NCBI RefSeq assembly: GCF_030253575.1
Contig: NC_080562.1
Coordinates: forward strand, 43,129,852 to 43,193,851
DNA length: 64,000 nucleotides
From: Rhododendron vialii
Taxonomy: Eukaryota > Streptophyta > Magnoliopsida > Ericales > Ericaceae
Direction: 5' to 3'
The notes beneath the pieces are model-generated. The model was not told the origin of the DNA and searched no databases. It saw only the letters and a list, made by a program, of their open reading frames with translations. The position numbers and the translations under genes are program-made. Shown in pieces: positions 34,530 to 46,667 of this stretch. The first letter of the stretch is position 1, and every line of letters begins with the position of its first letter.

Positions 34530-37500
34530 ATGGCGAGGGTAGCATGCCATCACCTAATTCCAGCCGTGTCTCTTCCATTGAAGTCGCCGTTCTTCTCTCT
34601 CCACTTTCGGAATACTGTTGCAGAACCTTCTATGTCCATTGGTTTCCGTAGGCGTTTAATGTCATCCTCCGCGACAAAGATAAGCATGAGTTTGAAAGCC
34701 GGTATCGTTGGTCTCCCTAATGTCGGAAAGTCTACTCTCTTCAACGCCGTCGTGAGTGCCCCCCCTCTCTGTATATATGTGTTTGTGCGTGTGAGACAGC
34801 GGTAACTGTCTGCGTATGTTGTTATTTGTGAATGCTATTAACGAATTAGAATCATCTCAGACGTGATTACGGCTGCAAAGGAGCCCAACCGACCTGAGCT
34901 TTAGAATGTTAGCTTTGTTAAGTTTTTAGCGAACTTGAGCTGAATGACAACTTGGGCGAACTGAGCTTGTTCTAGTCTTGATTCGAGCATGAGCTTGTTC
35001 TCGAGCCGAGTTCTATCAAAGCTTAGGTCACCTGATGCTGTGTTAATGTGTATGTTATGTTATTTATGCTCGTAAATAGGTTTGGAGCTGCCAATAAAAT
35101 TTGATTATGTATATAAATAAGTTCTTAGATATGCTAAATTGTAAGAAATGTATGTACATGTACAAGTTGTAAAGTTTTCATTATGATCATATATCACTGT
35201 TTACATATACAAGTAGCATATAACTTTATACATACTCAAGTTTATGCATAAAATTTTCATACTCTACATATACTCTAGATTTACGATCCTAATCGAACTG
35301 AATGCCGTTAAGCTTAGGTCACCTGATATTGATGCCTAATGTATTTGTGTTAATATGTATGTTTATTATTGTTTATTGTGAACATTGTATGGCATTCTTT
35401 GTCTATGGCATCTTATGTGCTTGAATGGTGATTCACGGTAAGAGTGTAAAGTTCCTGCCGAAATCTGCTAATGTTGCCCGTGTAGTGTTCTTACTTATAA
35501 TAATAGTTGCCAGTGATAGGGAGCAAATTTTCACTTAACAGAGTTGCTTTCTTTCCCATCCTATTCCATCAGGAACCTCGATTTTCTTAGCACACGTTTG
35601 GTGAGAAAGAATAAGATGGCTGGGCTATGTCATAGCGAACTAGAGTTAAGAAGGAAAAGTTCAGTACAATTCTAAGAAAGTTCCAAAAAGATTTTATCCA
35701 TACATGTGGCAAGCAGTAAACTTTGGTAGTTGGAATGACTAATGAGACCCACGATGATATAATAGGATTGCTAAAACACAACTTCTACATCTGTAAGTAG
35801 GAAAAGTCTGTAGTTTGCTTGCTTATTAACTGTATTATGATAGAGTGCTGTCCCAAGATATTTGAAGCCAAAGAATGTGTGAGGGCCTATTTCTTGCAGG
35901 AGGTGATAAGATGTATAGTTCACTGCTGCCCTTTTTAGTCTGTACGGATCTTTTGCATGTTTGGATTTAGGGCAAATACCAGTTCTAGAGACTAATGAAC
36001 TGAGTTCACATTTCCCCACTAATTATGATGATGCTGTAACCAGTGACACTTGAAACACGGCCTTGGTGAACTTAGTAGAGAACTAACCCATTTGCACGCT
36101 ATGAAGGCTGTCTTTGGAATTTGTGTATGGGAAAAGAAAAAAGGTTGGGAGGAAGGGGAAGGTAGCGTGAGGGAAATTCCAAGGGAAGTGTCACTATTTT
36201 TCTTTCTTTAGTTTTGCAGAATGAATGGAAGTTGAAGGAAAGTACCTTCCACTTGTTTGGTTTTAACCACTTGTTTGGTTTTAAAGGAAGAAAGAACCAA
36301 AACATTTGCCTAACTTGTCAAAGAAAAATGAAATTGAGAAGGAAAATTATTTCCCACTTGTTTGGCTTTGAACTGTTCTTCTTCCTCCCAAATAAGAAAC
36401 TAAACAAGCCAGGCAAGAATTTCTTATTTCCCTATTTTCCAAGCACAACCCAAGTCCTTTGCATCTCTTGCAACATTTCCCCCTTTTAAATTGTAATTAC
36501 ACCGGTTTCTTGCAATTCCCTCATTTACTTTCACTCTTTCAGTTTCAGCAGTGATGCTTGCTTATTAGGCTTATCTATTATGGATATTTTGCCATATCCT
36601 TTTTGCAGGTTGAAAATGGGAAGGCCCAGGCTGCTAATTATCCCTTTTGTACGATAGAGCCAAATGTAGGCATTGTTGGTGTTCCAGATCCCCGTCTTCA
36701 TGTGCTTTCGGATCTCAGCAAATCTCAACGTGCTGTCCCAGCGTCAATAGAGTTTGTAGATATTGCAGGGCTAGTAAAGGGGGCCAGTCAGGGGGAGGTG
36801 GGAATTCTTGGTTTTTTTACTAGCACTGATGTTTCTTGGTGTCAGTCAAATGGAGTGTTGGATACTTTGGATTCTTTGGCATTTTGCTGCTGCGATGTGA
36901 TGGATGTTAATTCTGTGAATCTGTTTGATTGCAGGGTTTGGGTAATAAATTTTTGTCACATATTCGTGAAGTTGACTCCATTCTTCAGGTTTTTATATCC
37001 TTATGTACCTATTTCTAGCTTTGTGTAGTAGAATGCCGAAATTTTATAGACGGGTGTACAATATCATTATTGAGTTGATCTGTTTCAGGTTGTACGATGT
37101 TTTGAGGATAAAGATGTTGTTCATGTCAATGGGAAAGTTGATCCAAAGTCTGATATTGATGTCATAAATTTAGAGCTTGTCTTCTCGGATATGGATCAGG
37201 TATGCTATTAGTGTGATAGGCTTAGTGCTTCCCCAAGTTTATAACAGGTTCCTTATTTTCATGCTTCCCTGGCACCCAGCATCTCCATTTAGCTTTACTT
37301 AAATGAGTCCTTAAGCCCCACGACCTTTTTGCTTGAAGAAATGGAAAACGTATTAAAATCTTTGTTCTAGATCTTATCTAGGTATTTTTTGTCTCTGTAT
37401 ATTAATAGCATAATGTGATCTGATAAAACTGAATTGCATAACTACAAGAAATGCAGATTGAGAAAAGAATGGAGAGACTCAAAAAAGGCAAAGCTAAGGA

Positions 37501-38898
37501 TTCACAATCCAAGGTTAAGGTAATTAATTTTGAGGGTTTGAATAATGGCTTCACCATTTTTATTTGACATCAGCCCACTGAAAGCACGAATTGTGTTACT
37601 TGTCATTTTATCTGCTATATTTTCAATTTCAGGAGGAAGCAGAAAAGTCTGCCCTGGATAGAATTCAGCAGGCATTACTTGATGGAAAACCTGCACGATC
37701 AGTACCTTTAACGGCTCTTGAGAAAGATGCTGTTAGACATCTTTGTTTACTTACTATGAAACCCATCATCTATGTTGCAAATGTAGCAGAATCTGATGTA
37801 TCTGCTGCTGAAGACAATCCTCATGTAAAGGAAGTGATGAATCTTGCATCTGGGTTACAATCTGGGATTGTAACGGTTTCAGCACAGGTTTGAATATACT
37901 TTTATAGCAGAAGCGACAGAGATCTGAATTTGGTAGAGTATATACAGTTAGAATCTGAGGGGCATGGTGGTTAAGCCTTTGTGTGGCCGAGGGTGTTAAT
38001 TTGTGATCTTATACTACAGTTTTTTTTTTTTCTCTCTCATTTTTTTTTTCCTGGCTTTTGCCATTGGCCTGTTTAGCTATTTATTGCTTTGTGTAGATCT
38101 GATTTTTACTGTAGCCATTCCACCTGGCAACTCAAGGTATATTTTGTCATTGCAGGTTGAGTCAGAGGTTACTGAACTACTGCCGGAAGAAAGAACAGAA
38201 TACTTGAAGTCTCTTGGTGTCAATGAAAGCGGCCTTGGAAATCTCATCAGAGCAACATATGACCTTTTAGGACTGCGCACATACTTCACAACAGGAGAGA
38301 AGGTAATGTATTGGAGTTCTATTGATTTATTTTGTTTAACAGGATATCCTTCAACTTCTTACTGGATTGTTTTGGTATAGGAAACAAAAGCATGGACTAT
38401 ACTTACAGGTTAGTAGTATAGCTTCTTCATTTGAACTGAACTTCATTATTTTACGTAAATACATCCTTTATTATTGTAGCTAATCCTGCTAGTTAGAATC
38501 AGATGTAGCCCTTTCTTTGTCACTAGTACCAGAAGGAGGTTTAACAAAACTTTTTGTTGACTGAGAATGTGTAGTTTGATGATACTTTGACAATATTGAT
38601 TAACCTTTTCTTGGACCCCATCCATTACTAATACAACAATCTTCTTTGTTGACTTAGGAATGACTGCCCCTCAAGCTGCTGGTGTTATTCATTCCGACTT
38701 TGAGAAGGGCTTCATTCGAGCTGAGACGGTGAGCATGAGAAATGTTGATCCTTTTTTTCGCACTTTCATATCTATGGACTTTATATTTCAAGTCGAGTAA
38801 TGGGTTGATGGAGCCTGCTCGAATAGAAGACATGGAAATGCAGTAGAACTTAAAGGAACAGTTCGACCTAGAAAATATATCCAAATGATCCCGATAGA

Positions 38899-38958
<60 letters not shown>

Positions 38959-40005
38959 TATGTTGTTTGTGCATGTGCTTTTGACGTTTCAATTTCCTAT
39001 CCATATTAGGTGCCACGTCCTAATTGCCATCACACACCCATGCACACCGCCTTCAATATCTGGCCTGGTGCACGCTGATTATATGATGCTTTTGTTTACC
39101 AGGTTGCTTATGATGATTTTGTAGCAGTTCGCTCATTTGCAGCTGCAAGGGAGAAAGGGCTGGTAAGTCGGTCCCTTACTTTTAGCCTACCTATATTTGC
39201 TTATAAATGGGGTTCCTAGCACAGATTCACTCTCTTCTTTAGCTTTTTTCGCTTCAAAAAGCATTTATTACTTTTGTATAACACCTGAAAATTTGGAGGG
39301 GCGAGTTATAAGTTCTTTTGCACTTGTTAGTCAGAATACAATTTTATTCCGAGCTTGTGGAAAGTGATGATGGATATGTTTTGCTGTTGACCGCAATATT
39401 TGATGGACCCTCATGTAGTTTTTAGTTGAAATTCAATCTTCATTGGAGCTCTAAGCTTATTCCCATAACTGTAGAAAAGAACGGAAAATTTCCGGTGTTC
39501 TGCTGTACTCTTCTTTGAGTCTCTTGGTACAAGTTAACGACATAAAGCGACAGAGTGAACTTAACTGTTTATCGGTTCAAAAAGTGAACTTTGTTGGCCC
39601 AGTTAAAGTTTGCTCGTTACATCAGGGCTTTGTTACTTATCCCCAAAACACACTTGTAATATATCAGAAGAGCTTGTATTTGGTAAAAGAGTATCTAAAT
39701 AAGCAGAAGAGAATGAACCATTTATTTGGTTTTTTTTTTGGTGCATATGGGTAAGTATTTTGAAAATCAAGAAGGATAGTTTTAGTTGTTATTTTGAATT
39801 CTGTGTCGCCATGTAATTGAGTAATACTCGTTCCCGCACACGCTGCTCATATGTACTTGAAGTGTCTCAACAATCACCACCACCTAAGAGTCTTTTCAGA
39901 TCGAGGTCATTTGCATTACTATTTGGGTGTTTGCAGTTGAGATCGGAGGGGAAAGATTACGTTGTACAAGAAGGGGATGTAATGCTATTTCGTTTCAATG
40001 TCTGA
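34530..40005 (+). CDS. Organelle-targeted YchF / Obg-like ATPase
   Basis: Coding exons: 34530-34751, 36609-36797, 36935-36988, 37089-37199, 37457-37519, 37633-37887, 38156-38302, 38381-38408, 38658-38728, 39103-39162, 39937-40005. Phases agree and give about 422 aa, matching the length of the Arabidopsis At1g56050 product. Residues 1-53 form a Ser/Arg-rich extension without acidic stretches, likely a plastid (or mitochondrial) transit peptide; cytosolic OLA1 lacks it. The P-loop is GLPNVGKST (61-69), G3 is DIAG (125-128), and the G4 position is NVAE (263-266), which is why YchF proteins prefer ATP to GTP. The C-terminus is a TGS-like domain ending [15 protein letters not shown]. YchF proteins bind ribosomes and act in translation and stress responses. 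The 1.86-kb intron 1 has a GAGCT-rich repeat. Confidence 0.92.
34890..35040. repeat. GAGCT-rich repeat in YchF intron 1
   Basis: Repeated GAGCTT, CGAACT and GAGCCGAG words in the same style as 4046-4320. Confidence 0.4.
38902..38956. repeat. (CT)n microsatellite in YchF intron 9
   Basis: An uninterrupted CT run of about 55 bp. Confidence 0.9.
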
Positions 40006-40540
40006 TCAAAGGAACATCTGGCGCTGAACCAAGTTATTTTGCCGAATCATGCTCTCCAGTTTTTGGGATCTGTACATCGTGCCTCCATTTCATATGAAGG
40101 TCTTCCAGTAAGTGAGATATTCTTGAAGGTGATCGCCAGTGCTTATTTTGGTGGGGACCTGGGGTTACACTTTCTTCCAATTGTTTTGACGCGAAGTCAT
40201 AATTTTGGTTGTAGAGAATTTACTTGGTTTGTGTATCTTGTTAGTTACGTCACATATAAGCAATCTTTTGCAAGAGTAAGGGCAGGACCACATCTGCGGC
40301 CTATGCATCTCTCATTGTTGTATCATATTTTCTCATTTTAGTTTACGATTTATTTTGAATACATTATATAGACGGTTTTTTACATCGAGATGTGCAAACC
40401 CTATTTTTCTGTGGTGCTAAATTTTCGTTTGCTACTGCTTAGGCCCCTCTTCTGTTGTGTGTGCAGTGTGCACCTAGTCACCCACCTGACAGAGCCATAG
40501 ATTTAACACACCTCTAATAAAAGGGTTTGCGAAGAAAAAG

Positions 40541-40760
40541 ACCAAAACCAAGAAAATAGAAACATTACAGACACAATATCAATGTGCACGTACCAGAATA
40601 TAGATGTGTTTCGCAAAAAGACCAAAACCAAGAAAATAGAAACGTTACGGACACAATATCAATGTGCACTTACCAGAATATAGATGTGTTCCGAAGGTGG
40701 AACTTGACACAATATCAACGTGCACTTACCAGAATATAGATGTGTTCCGAAGGTGGAACC
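40541..40760 (+). repeat. 80-bp tandem repeat, about 2.7 units
   Basis: ACCAAAACCAAGAAAATAGA starts at 40541 and 40621. A third partial unit (ACACAATATCAACGTGCAC, near 40707) keeps the second half. Confidence 0.85.
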
Positions 40761-41639
40761 CACACCTTGAGAGAGCTGTCTCGGGATTTGTGTCCAGTAG
40801 TTGTATATGTGGTTATTGAGTTTCTATTCCTTTTCTGGTGTCAAATGCAAATGTTGTGGGTCAATTCAAATGGCTTAGAAGACCATCTGTATCAGATGAC
40901 TCAGAATGTCTCTTAGTATTTTGGAGTTTTGGGGGGACGAGATGGTTTATTGTCCAAATTATTTGCAACTTAATCCCACAAAGTAGATGTTTGGCCAAAC
41001 ATTATCAGTTAGGCATAAGCAAGTTCAATCAATCTATGCATCTATATCTAGTCCGCAAAAGAAGAGCCTATGCAATGTGGTTTGGAGTGAACTGCAAATT
41101 GGACAGTTTCTAACACTTGACCCAACTTTCCCTTTCTTTCGATTCATTTTAACAGTTTTTATCTTAAACTCGTGCAAGCTTGATGGTGAGGTGTCCCCAT
41201 CAGAAACTGTTAAGCATCATTTTGTGATGGTTTTGCTTTCCCATAAGAAGAAGAGAGGATAAGAATTGGTGGGGTTTGTCTAATTGTCTTTCTCTTCAGG
41301 GGCTCTGTTCTTAATCAATTGGTTGATTTGATGGGTTGATGCTTTGGCTTCTAAGCAAGCACAATGCTTCGCTGTTTTCACTTCAAAGCTAAGCTGGGAA
41401 ACATGTCGTCATTATTCCAAAGTACTCACAATTAGCAACATGTTCTAGTCTTGGGGACCCTTCCTAGGTGGAAAATACAAATAGTAAGCCTTTTTAATAT
41501 GAAAATTACTTCCAAGAAATATTTGGCATATAGGAAAATCCTGGAAATATTTGTACCTACTTTCCTTCCAATGGAAAATTATCAGAACAGCAATCCTCTA
41601 GCAATTTACGAGAGCTTTGCGCGTTGATGCGCAATTTAC

Positions 41640-41812
41640 CCTCTTGTTGTATATCAATTTCGGGCACACGAAAGACGGTTTGTTTGTGGTTGGACTAAAT
41701 TAATAATGTACTATTTACCCTCCTCTTGTTGTATATCACTTTCATGCGCACGAGAGGGCGGTTTGTCTGTGGCCGGTCGGATTAAATTAATAATGTAGTA
41801 TTTGATTAAGTT
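41640..41812 (+). repeat. Two-unit tandem repeat of about 85 bp
   Basis: CTCTTGTTGTATATCA...ACGGTTTGT...TAAATTAATAATGTA occurs twice in direct orientation with moderate divergence. Confidence 0.75.
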
Positions 41813-42960
41813 GCCAAAGCTCCAGTAACAAATTATTGGAACCATGTGGAAGAGATTAGCTCAGTGACAAAATGTGTAACATGGAAATTGCAAGGCCCTT
41901 GTCACCTCAGCATTATAGGCCAAGACAGTGTTCTCAAGCTTCCATTCCTAGTAGGACACCCCCAGCTCTTGGGGTTCTTTGCATTACATTGCAATTGTCC
42001 CTGCTTTTGCATATCGTACACGTTTTTGGGTTTTATGAGAATTCTATTATTCCGCTCCCATGATATGAATGTAATTGGTAGCAGAATACGAGTATATCAC
42101 GGAATCTCCTCACTCATAAATAGGTGAAGAGATTTAAGCTTCTGACCTCCTAGTGAGATATAGGAGTACGAGTCAACTGAGCTAGTCCTGTCCAGTTGGT
42201 TATTTGAAGCCAATTCGAGCTCCTAAATATTTGGATTACTACAGTCAATATTGAGCGACGAAGAATAATTGAAACTGTAATCGAAATCTCTTTTTTGGAA
42301 CATCCTAAAAGGAGAGTGAGTAACATTAACATTAAATTCCCAGCTGTATTGTGAGACGATTTTCAACAAAAAAAGTCTTGTGAGTGCATAATTGGTGAAT
42401 CTAATGTACGCAAGGATTTCCGAGACTTCCAAAAGTTCCTCACCTGCCAAATAAATGAGGGACATTTGCCTCGCTAAGTATTTGATTATTGACTCCAGGT
42501 TTAGCGGCCAATTATTTTGGTACTCCCAAAGTACCATGTGGGATGGTACTCCTCGCAAATAAAATATCATTACCGCATAATGTGAGTGACTCCTTATTTT
42601 TCAATCACCCAACATAAGTGAATTACAATGTCCCTACCTCATAATTTGTCGCTACGTAAATGGTTAGGAGTACCACGTGATACTCCAGAAAAGCTAGCTG
42701 AATAATTACTCAGGTTTAACTCACAGAATTTGTGCATATAATGTGCAAATAAGTGTGTTGTGAACAAAAATTGGCCCCATATAGAAAACAATTCGGTTTC
42801 AAGTGGGTCATCAATTGCACCAGAAAACAATGACCCTGTACCCACCTCTGCCTCCCTTTAAACTAAACAACCTGAGTGTATATCAAGGCATCTAAACTTG
42901 TCACCTTCCTTTGTGCATTCCTCTCTCTCTCTCTCTCTTTCTCCCCTCTGACTCTCTAAC

Positions 42961-43332
42961 ATGAAGAAGTTCAATTTGATGCTAAGAAAGTGCAAGACCT
43001 TGTCAAGGCAGTTGGGCAGGACTTCATCATACAGCAGCCTGAGGTCGAACTCCACAAGAGATGACTTCTGGGCTGGTCGTGCCGATGAGGAGAGTGAAAT
43101 AGTTTTCGTTGGGAAAACAAGACGGCGGTACGTGATCAGTTCAAAGTACTTTAATCATCCCCTTCTAAACGCTCTCATTCAAAAGTCGAAGCAAAACCCG
43201 GGTGACGATGATATGATCACGGTGAAATGTGAGGTTGTTCTCTTTGATCACCTCCTGTGGATGCTTGAAAATGCCGATCCTAATCTCAGTTCTGATTCTT
43301 TGGAGGAATTGGCTGATCTTTACGTGTTCTAA
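42961..43332 (+). CDS. SAUR family auxin-responsive protein
   Basis: Intronless, 123 aa, the usual structure and size for SAURs. The SAUR core runs from about residue 46 (EIVFVGKTRRRYVISSKYFN) through HPLLNALIQKS to a C-terminus ending SLEELADLYVF. The latter resembles the SLDELxEFY tail of the Arabidopsis SAUR71-79 group. The N-terminus is basic (MKKFNLMLRKCKTLSRQLG). SAURs are short-lived proteins that inhibit PP2C-D phosphatases, activate plasma-membrane proton pumps and promote cell expansion. A CT-rich leader precedes the ATG. The 3' UTR carries an 83-bp tandem duplication; no downstream DST mRNA-instability element was positively identified. Confidence 0.9.
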   Translation: MKKFNLMLRKCKTLSRQLGRTSSYSSLRSNSTRDDFWAGRADEESEIVFVGKTRRRYVISSKYFNHPLLNALIQKSKQNPGDDDMITVKCEVVLFDHLLWMLENADPNLSSDSLEELADLYVF

Positions 43333-43355
43333 AACATGATACGACGCAGTTTTAT

Positions 43356-43503
43356 GCAAATACTGCAAGGAGACACAGAGACAGATGGTTATTAGATGGT
43401 TTTTTTTTTATTCTTGTTATTTTCTTTTGCAAATACTGCAAGGAGACAGAGAGACAGATGGTTATTAGATGGTTTTTTTTTTTTATTCTTGTTATTTTCT
43501 TTG
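43356..43503 (+). repeat. 83-bp tandem duplication in the SAUR 3' UTR
   Basis: GCAAATACTGCAAGGAGACA at 43356 recurs at 43439, each followed by ATGGTTATTAGATGG and a T-run. The two units are nearly identical, so the event is recent. Confidence 0.92.
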
Positions 43504-43738
43504 GTTACTAGTGACTCATTGTGGTTGTTGTGAAGGATCAACAATTTGGTCAAGTCCATATGTATTGGGTTCTTCACGTATGTGAATGATGTCGTTGTCG
43601 TTGTTGTGCTATTATGTGATTTTTTTGGATCCTCATGTGCTAATAAAATCCCTCAAATATATGGCTCCATTTGTTACTATTGACGTCTTTATTTTTCACT
43701 AGATCCGTGTTCTCATTGACAAGTTTATTGTCAAAAGT

Positions 43739-43898
43739 TTCATCAAGGTTTCGGGTTCGATTATTTTTGACCAACAATTTTTGGGACCACCTAACCCTCA
43801 CGCGTAAGTGTGTGAAACGGCTGTGGGATGAGCTGTAGGATTAGTCCGAGGTGCACGCAAGTTAGCCCGGAACACCTTACATTACCAAAAAAAAAAAA
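43739..43898 (+). mobile_element. tRNA-derived SINE (Au-like), 5'-truncated
   Basis: A 160-bp insert is flanked by the 18-bp duplication AAGTTTATTGTCAAAAGT (43721-43738 and 43899-43916). Near its 5' end it has GGGTTCGATT, a tRNA B-box match. Its 3' body is GATTAGTCCGAGGTGCACGC...AGCCCGGAACACC, and it ends in a poly-A run. The 3' body is typical of Au-type plant SINEs. No A box is present, so it is 5'-truncated. Confidence 0.82.
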
Positions 43899-43916
43899 AA
43901 GTTTATTGTCAAAAGT

Positions 43917-45008
43917 GTATCAGAACATCTCCATTTGCAGTTGTCATATTTTTTTTTTCCCCAATTGTATGTTATGTGACAAAAAGTGATAAAAGTAGGA
44001 CTAAGTTTGTTAATTTTTGATAATTTGGACACCTAATTAAGTGTGTATTGAAGTGCATAAATAAAGTCTATATATAAAAATAACAAACGGAAAAAATTAG
44101 ACATAGACACACATATTAACCTCCCCCAATCCCTAGCTCGTTGTTTCTCTCCTATTGACATTGTCATTTCATCGCAATATTAAGGGAGCTGTCCTAGAAT
44201 TTCTTTTCTTTTCTTTCTCTCTCAATCTCTCTATAAATCCTCTCCGCGAGATGCAAATGCTTCTAAAAAAAAGACTGCATAAACACTACGATGGACACTA
44301 AATATTTTCAATCGGCAGATATTAAATAGCTCTTTGTGAACTGATATAATCAGATAAAATCTGATCCTGAACAGTGAGTAAAGTGTGTGATATATGGAGA
44401 TATACTAAAGCATGTAAAGATGTGGAATAAGCATGTGCGAGTATAATTAATCCACTGAAACTAGTGTAAACATAATCCAAAGCATAATATTCCGAACATA
44501 TTTCTTAAACAAATGAACATGAGATTATGGTCGGATACATGTGTTAAATGGACCTCAAGTATTGCAATCCGAGGAGGCTGCATGTCATTAATCTTCATTC
44601 GGGTGAGAGGCCAGAAGGGAGAAAATCTTTTTTACGGAGGTTTTCATAAAAAAGTGTTTACATAGCTTTTGTTGTGTGCGTTCAAAATGTATTGAACGGT
44701 CCGAATTTTAAACAAACTTTTCCGGGAAATAGTTAAACTCTTCTCCGAAAAAATTTCGTTAAAATCCGATCGAACCGTTGATTTCTGAAACGAATGACTA
44801 TAATTTGGCGCCTCCTTGATTTGCTTATTCACGGCCAGAAGGTGCTCCGAAAAACAGCGGGAAAATGACTTTGATGCTTTGAACTAGAAGAAGAATAATG
44901 GGTCTCAAGTGGGTTCAAGATAAATAGGTCTCGGAATTCAAAAAATGAACTTCAGCCAAGAGTTGCGTTCTTGGTTCGGTTTGATGGGCCTCAAGTCCGT
45001 TTAACTTG
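43917..45008. other. Gene-free AT-rich DNA
   Basis: No gene or structured repeat recognised. Confidence 0.45.
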
Positions 45009-45232
45009 GATGGCTTTGCTTTGTTTGGATTGCGTTTTGAAGAAAATTTCAACTCAAAAAATACTCATTATCTCTACTTTCAATCATTACTCACATTTAT
45101 TTCTAATCATTATTCTCATTTCTCTATCTATTTCTCTCCAATCATTACATCTACTTCCAATCACTACTCTCATTTATCTCTCCACTCTTAACCCTACAAA
45201 ATTTCTCAAAAACTCATCCAAACACAGCATCA
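45009..45232. mobile_element. Possible hAT-like MITE
   Basis: The left part, GCTTTGCTTTGTTTGGATTG, and the right part, CATCCAAACACAGCATCAA, are imperfect inverted repeats. They enclose a CT/AT-rich core with repeated TCATTACT and TCTC words. The target duplication is not clear. Confidence 0.4.
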
Positions 45233-45563
45233 ATTAGGCTCAAAGAGGTGTGTCTTTGGGCTATCAAACCAGTTTTGTAATGGGCCACGGCCTTTATGGG
45301 GATAATCTAATAAAATCCAACTTTACCTTGTGGGTGGAGGATACATCTTCTTGGACTAAAAAGAGAAGGGTGCGTGTCAAAAAGAAGAAGAGAAGAGTGC
45401 AGTTTTTAATGAGGTTTAGCTTCGGCTCGGTGTGGTGGGGTCCTCTATAGATACTGATGTGGTATAATGGGGTAACACTTCTTGGTAATTAACAGGGTAC
45501 CCTACCTGCACTTTGAGTTTTAGCAATAAAAAAAGGAGTAATGGTTACGAGATCAATTATATA

Positions 45564-46202
45564 CTCTCTCCATCCTCATTTTGCAGAAATGTTACACACA
45601 CAGCAAAAGTGCACAGATTTTTTGTAGGGCCCACTACGGATCCCACACAAATAATCCAAGCCGTTCATTAAATGTAAAACATTTTTTCAAGGGCCTTCTC
45701 AAAAAATCAGCTTAATCCAACATCTATAAGTGCTCGATTCAATCATCTAACTTTTCATTTTCCTGAAATTCGAATGAAAAGTTAAATGATTGAATTGAGC
45801 ACCTATGAGTATCGGATTGAGCTGATTTTTCGCGGGGAACCTTGAAAAAATGTTTTACATTTAATGAACGGCTCGGATTATTTGTGTGGGACCCGTAGTA
45901 GGCCTCACAAAAAATCTGTGCACAAAATCTGTGCACTTTTGCTGTGTGTAGCATTTCTGCTCATTTTGTTGGTCCATTATGAATTTCAACTAAAGAGATT
46001 ATCATTATTGCACCTGTCATTTTAATTTTCTCTTTTTAAGATTTTAGTCTTTTAAGAAGATTATCCTTGTCTTTTTCTTATTGCTGGTAATTAATTTTAA
46101 AGGGGAAAAATAAATTAGTAAACTCATCAAATTTTGTCCATTACTTTGAAACATGTCAAAAATTTTGGGGCAACAAAAGTGTACAAATGAGGACGGAGGG
46201 AG
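45564..46202. mobile_element. Stowaway MITE, interrupted by another MITE
   Basis: Starts CTCTCTCCATCCTCATTTTG and ends CAAATGAGGACGGAGGGAG, flanked by TA at 45562-45563 and 46203-46204. Removing the nested insert and one target copy (385 bp) leaves about 254 bp, a normal Stowaway size. Confidence 0.85.
45584..45959. mobile_element. Mutator-type foldback MITE nested in the Stowaway
   Basis: A 376-bp near-palindrome. CAGAAATGTTACACACACAG starts the left arm and the right arm is its near reverse complement across almost the full length, with a small centre near 45775. It is flanked by the exact 9-bp duplication CTCATTTTG (45575-45583 and 45960-45968), diagnostic of Mutator-like transposition. 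The right arm carries an extra ~15-bp repeat (AATCTGTGCACAA). Confidence 0.88.
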
Positions 46203-46559
46203 TAGATGCTATAACAAAACTAAATTTACAATACATATTTTGGAATAGTAATTTTTTTCTTAGAAATGGTTGTTAGGATTTTTCTATAAAGAGAAATTTT
46301 CAAATCCAAGCACAACCAAACATGCCCTAGATACGCTCAAAATTTTTGTACTTTAGTTTATACTACTACCAGTACAGTATTAATCTCGAATTTAAAAAAA
46401 ACAAATTTAAAGATTTATCTCGGGCCCACCCAAAGCAATTCGCACTGATCTCCTAATGATAGTAATCCAAAAAAGATTACTACTCCATTAAAACCAAATT
46501 GCCAAATTGTCTCGTCAAACCAAACTTGTCTCGTCAAACCAATCCAACGGCAAGTACGG

Positions 46560-46609
46560 AGAGCCCATCCTTAGCACGGTGAGCCCGTTCGTAGGATAGC
46601 AAAGCAAAT

Positions 46610-46667
<58 letters not shown>

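Larger units (their letters stand above)
40006..42960. other. Gene-free interval between YchF and SAUR
   Basis: YchF 3' UTR, then about 2.9 kb with no supported gene. It contains the tandem repeats listed at 40541 and 41640. The SAUR promoter is expected from about 42600. That region has a CACGTG G-box within TACCACGTGATAC (about 42672) and a CT-rich leader at 42919-42950. Confidence 0.5.

Noticed and set aside
42105-42200. Sequence resembling part of a tRNA-derived repeat (GACCTCCTAGTGAG, CAACTGAGCTAGTC)
   Set aside because: Too short and decayed, with no poly-A tail or flanking duplication.
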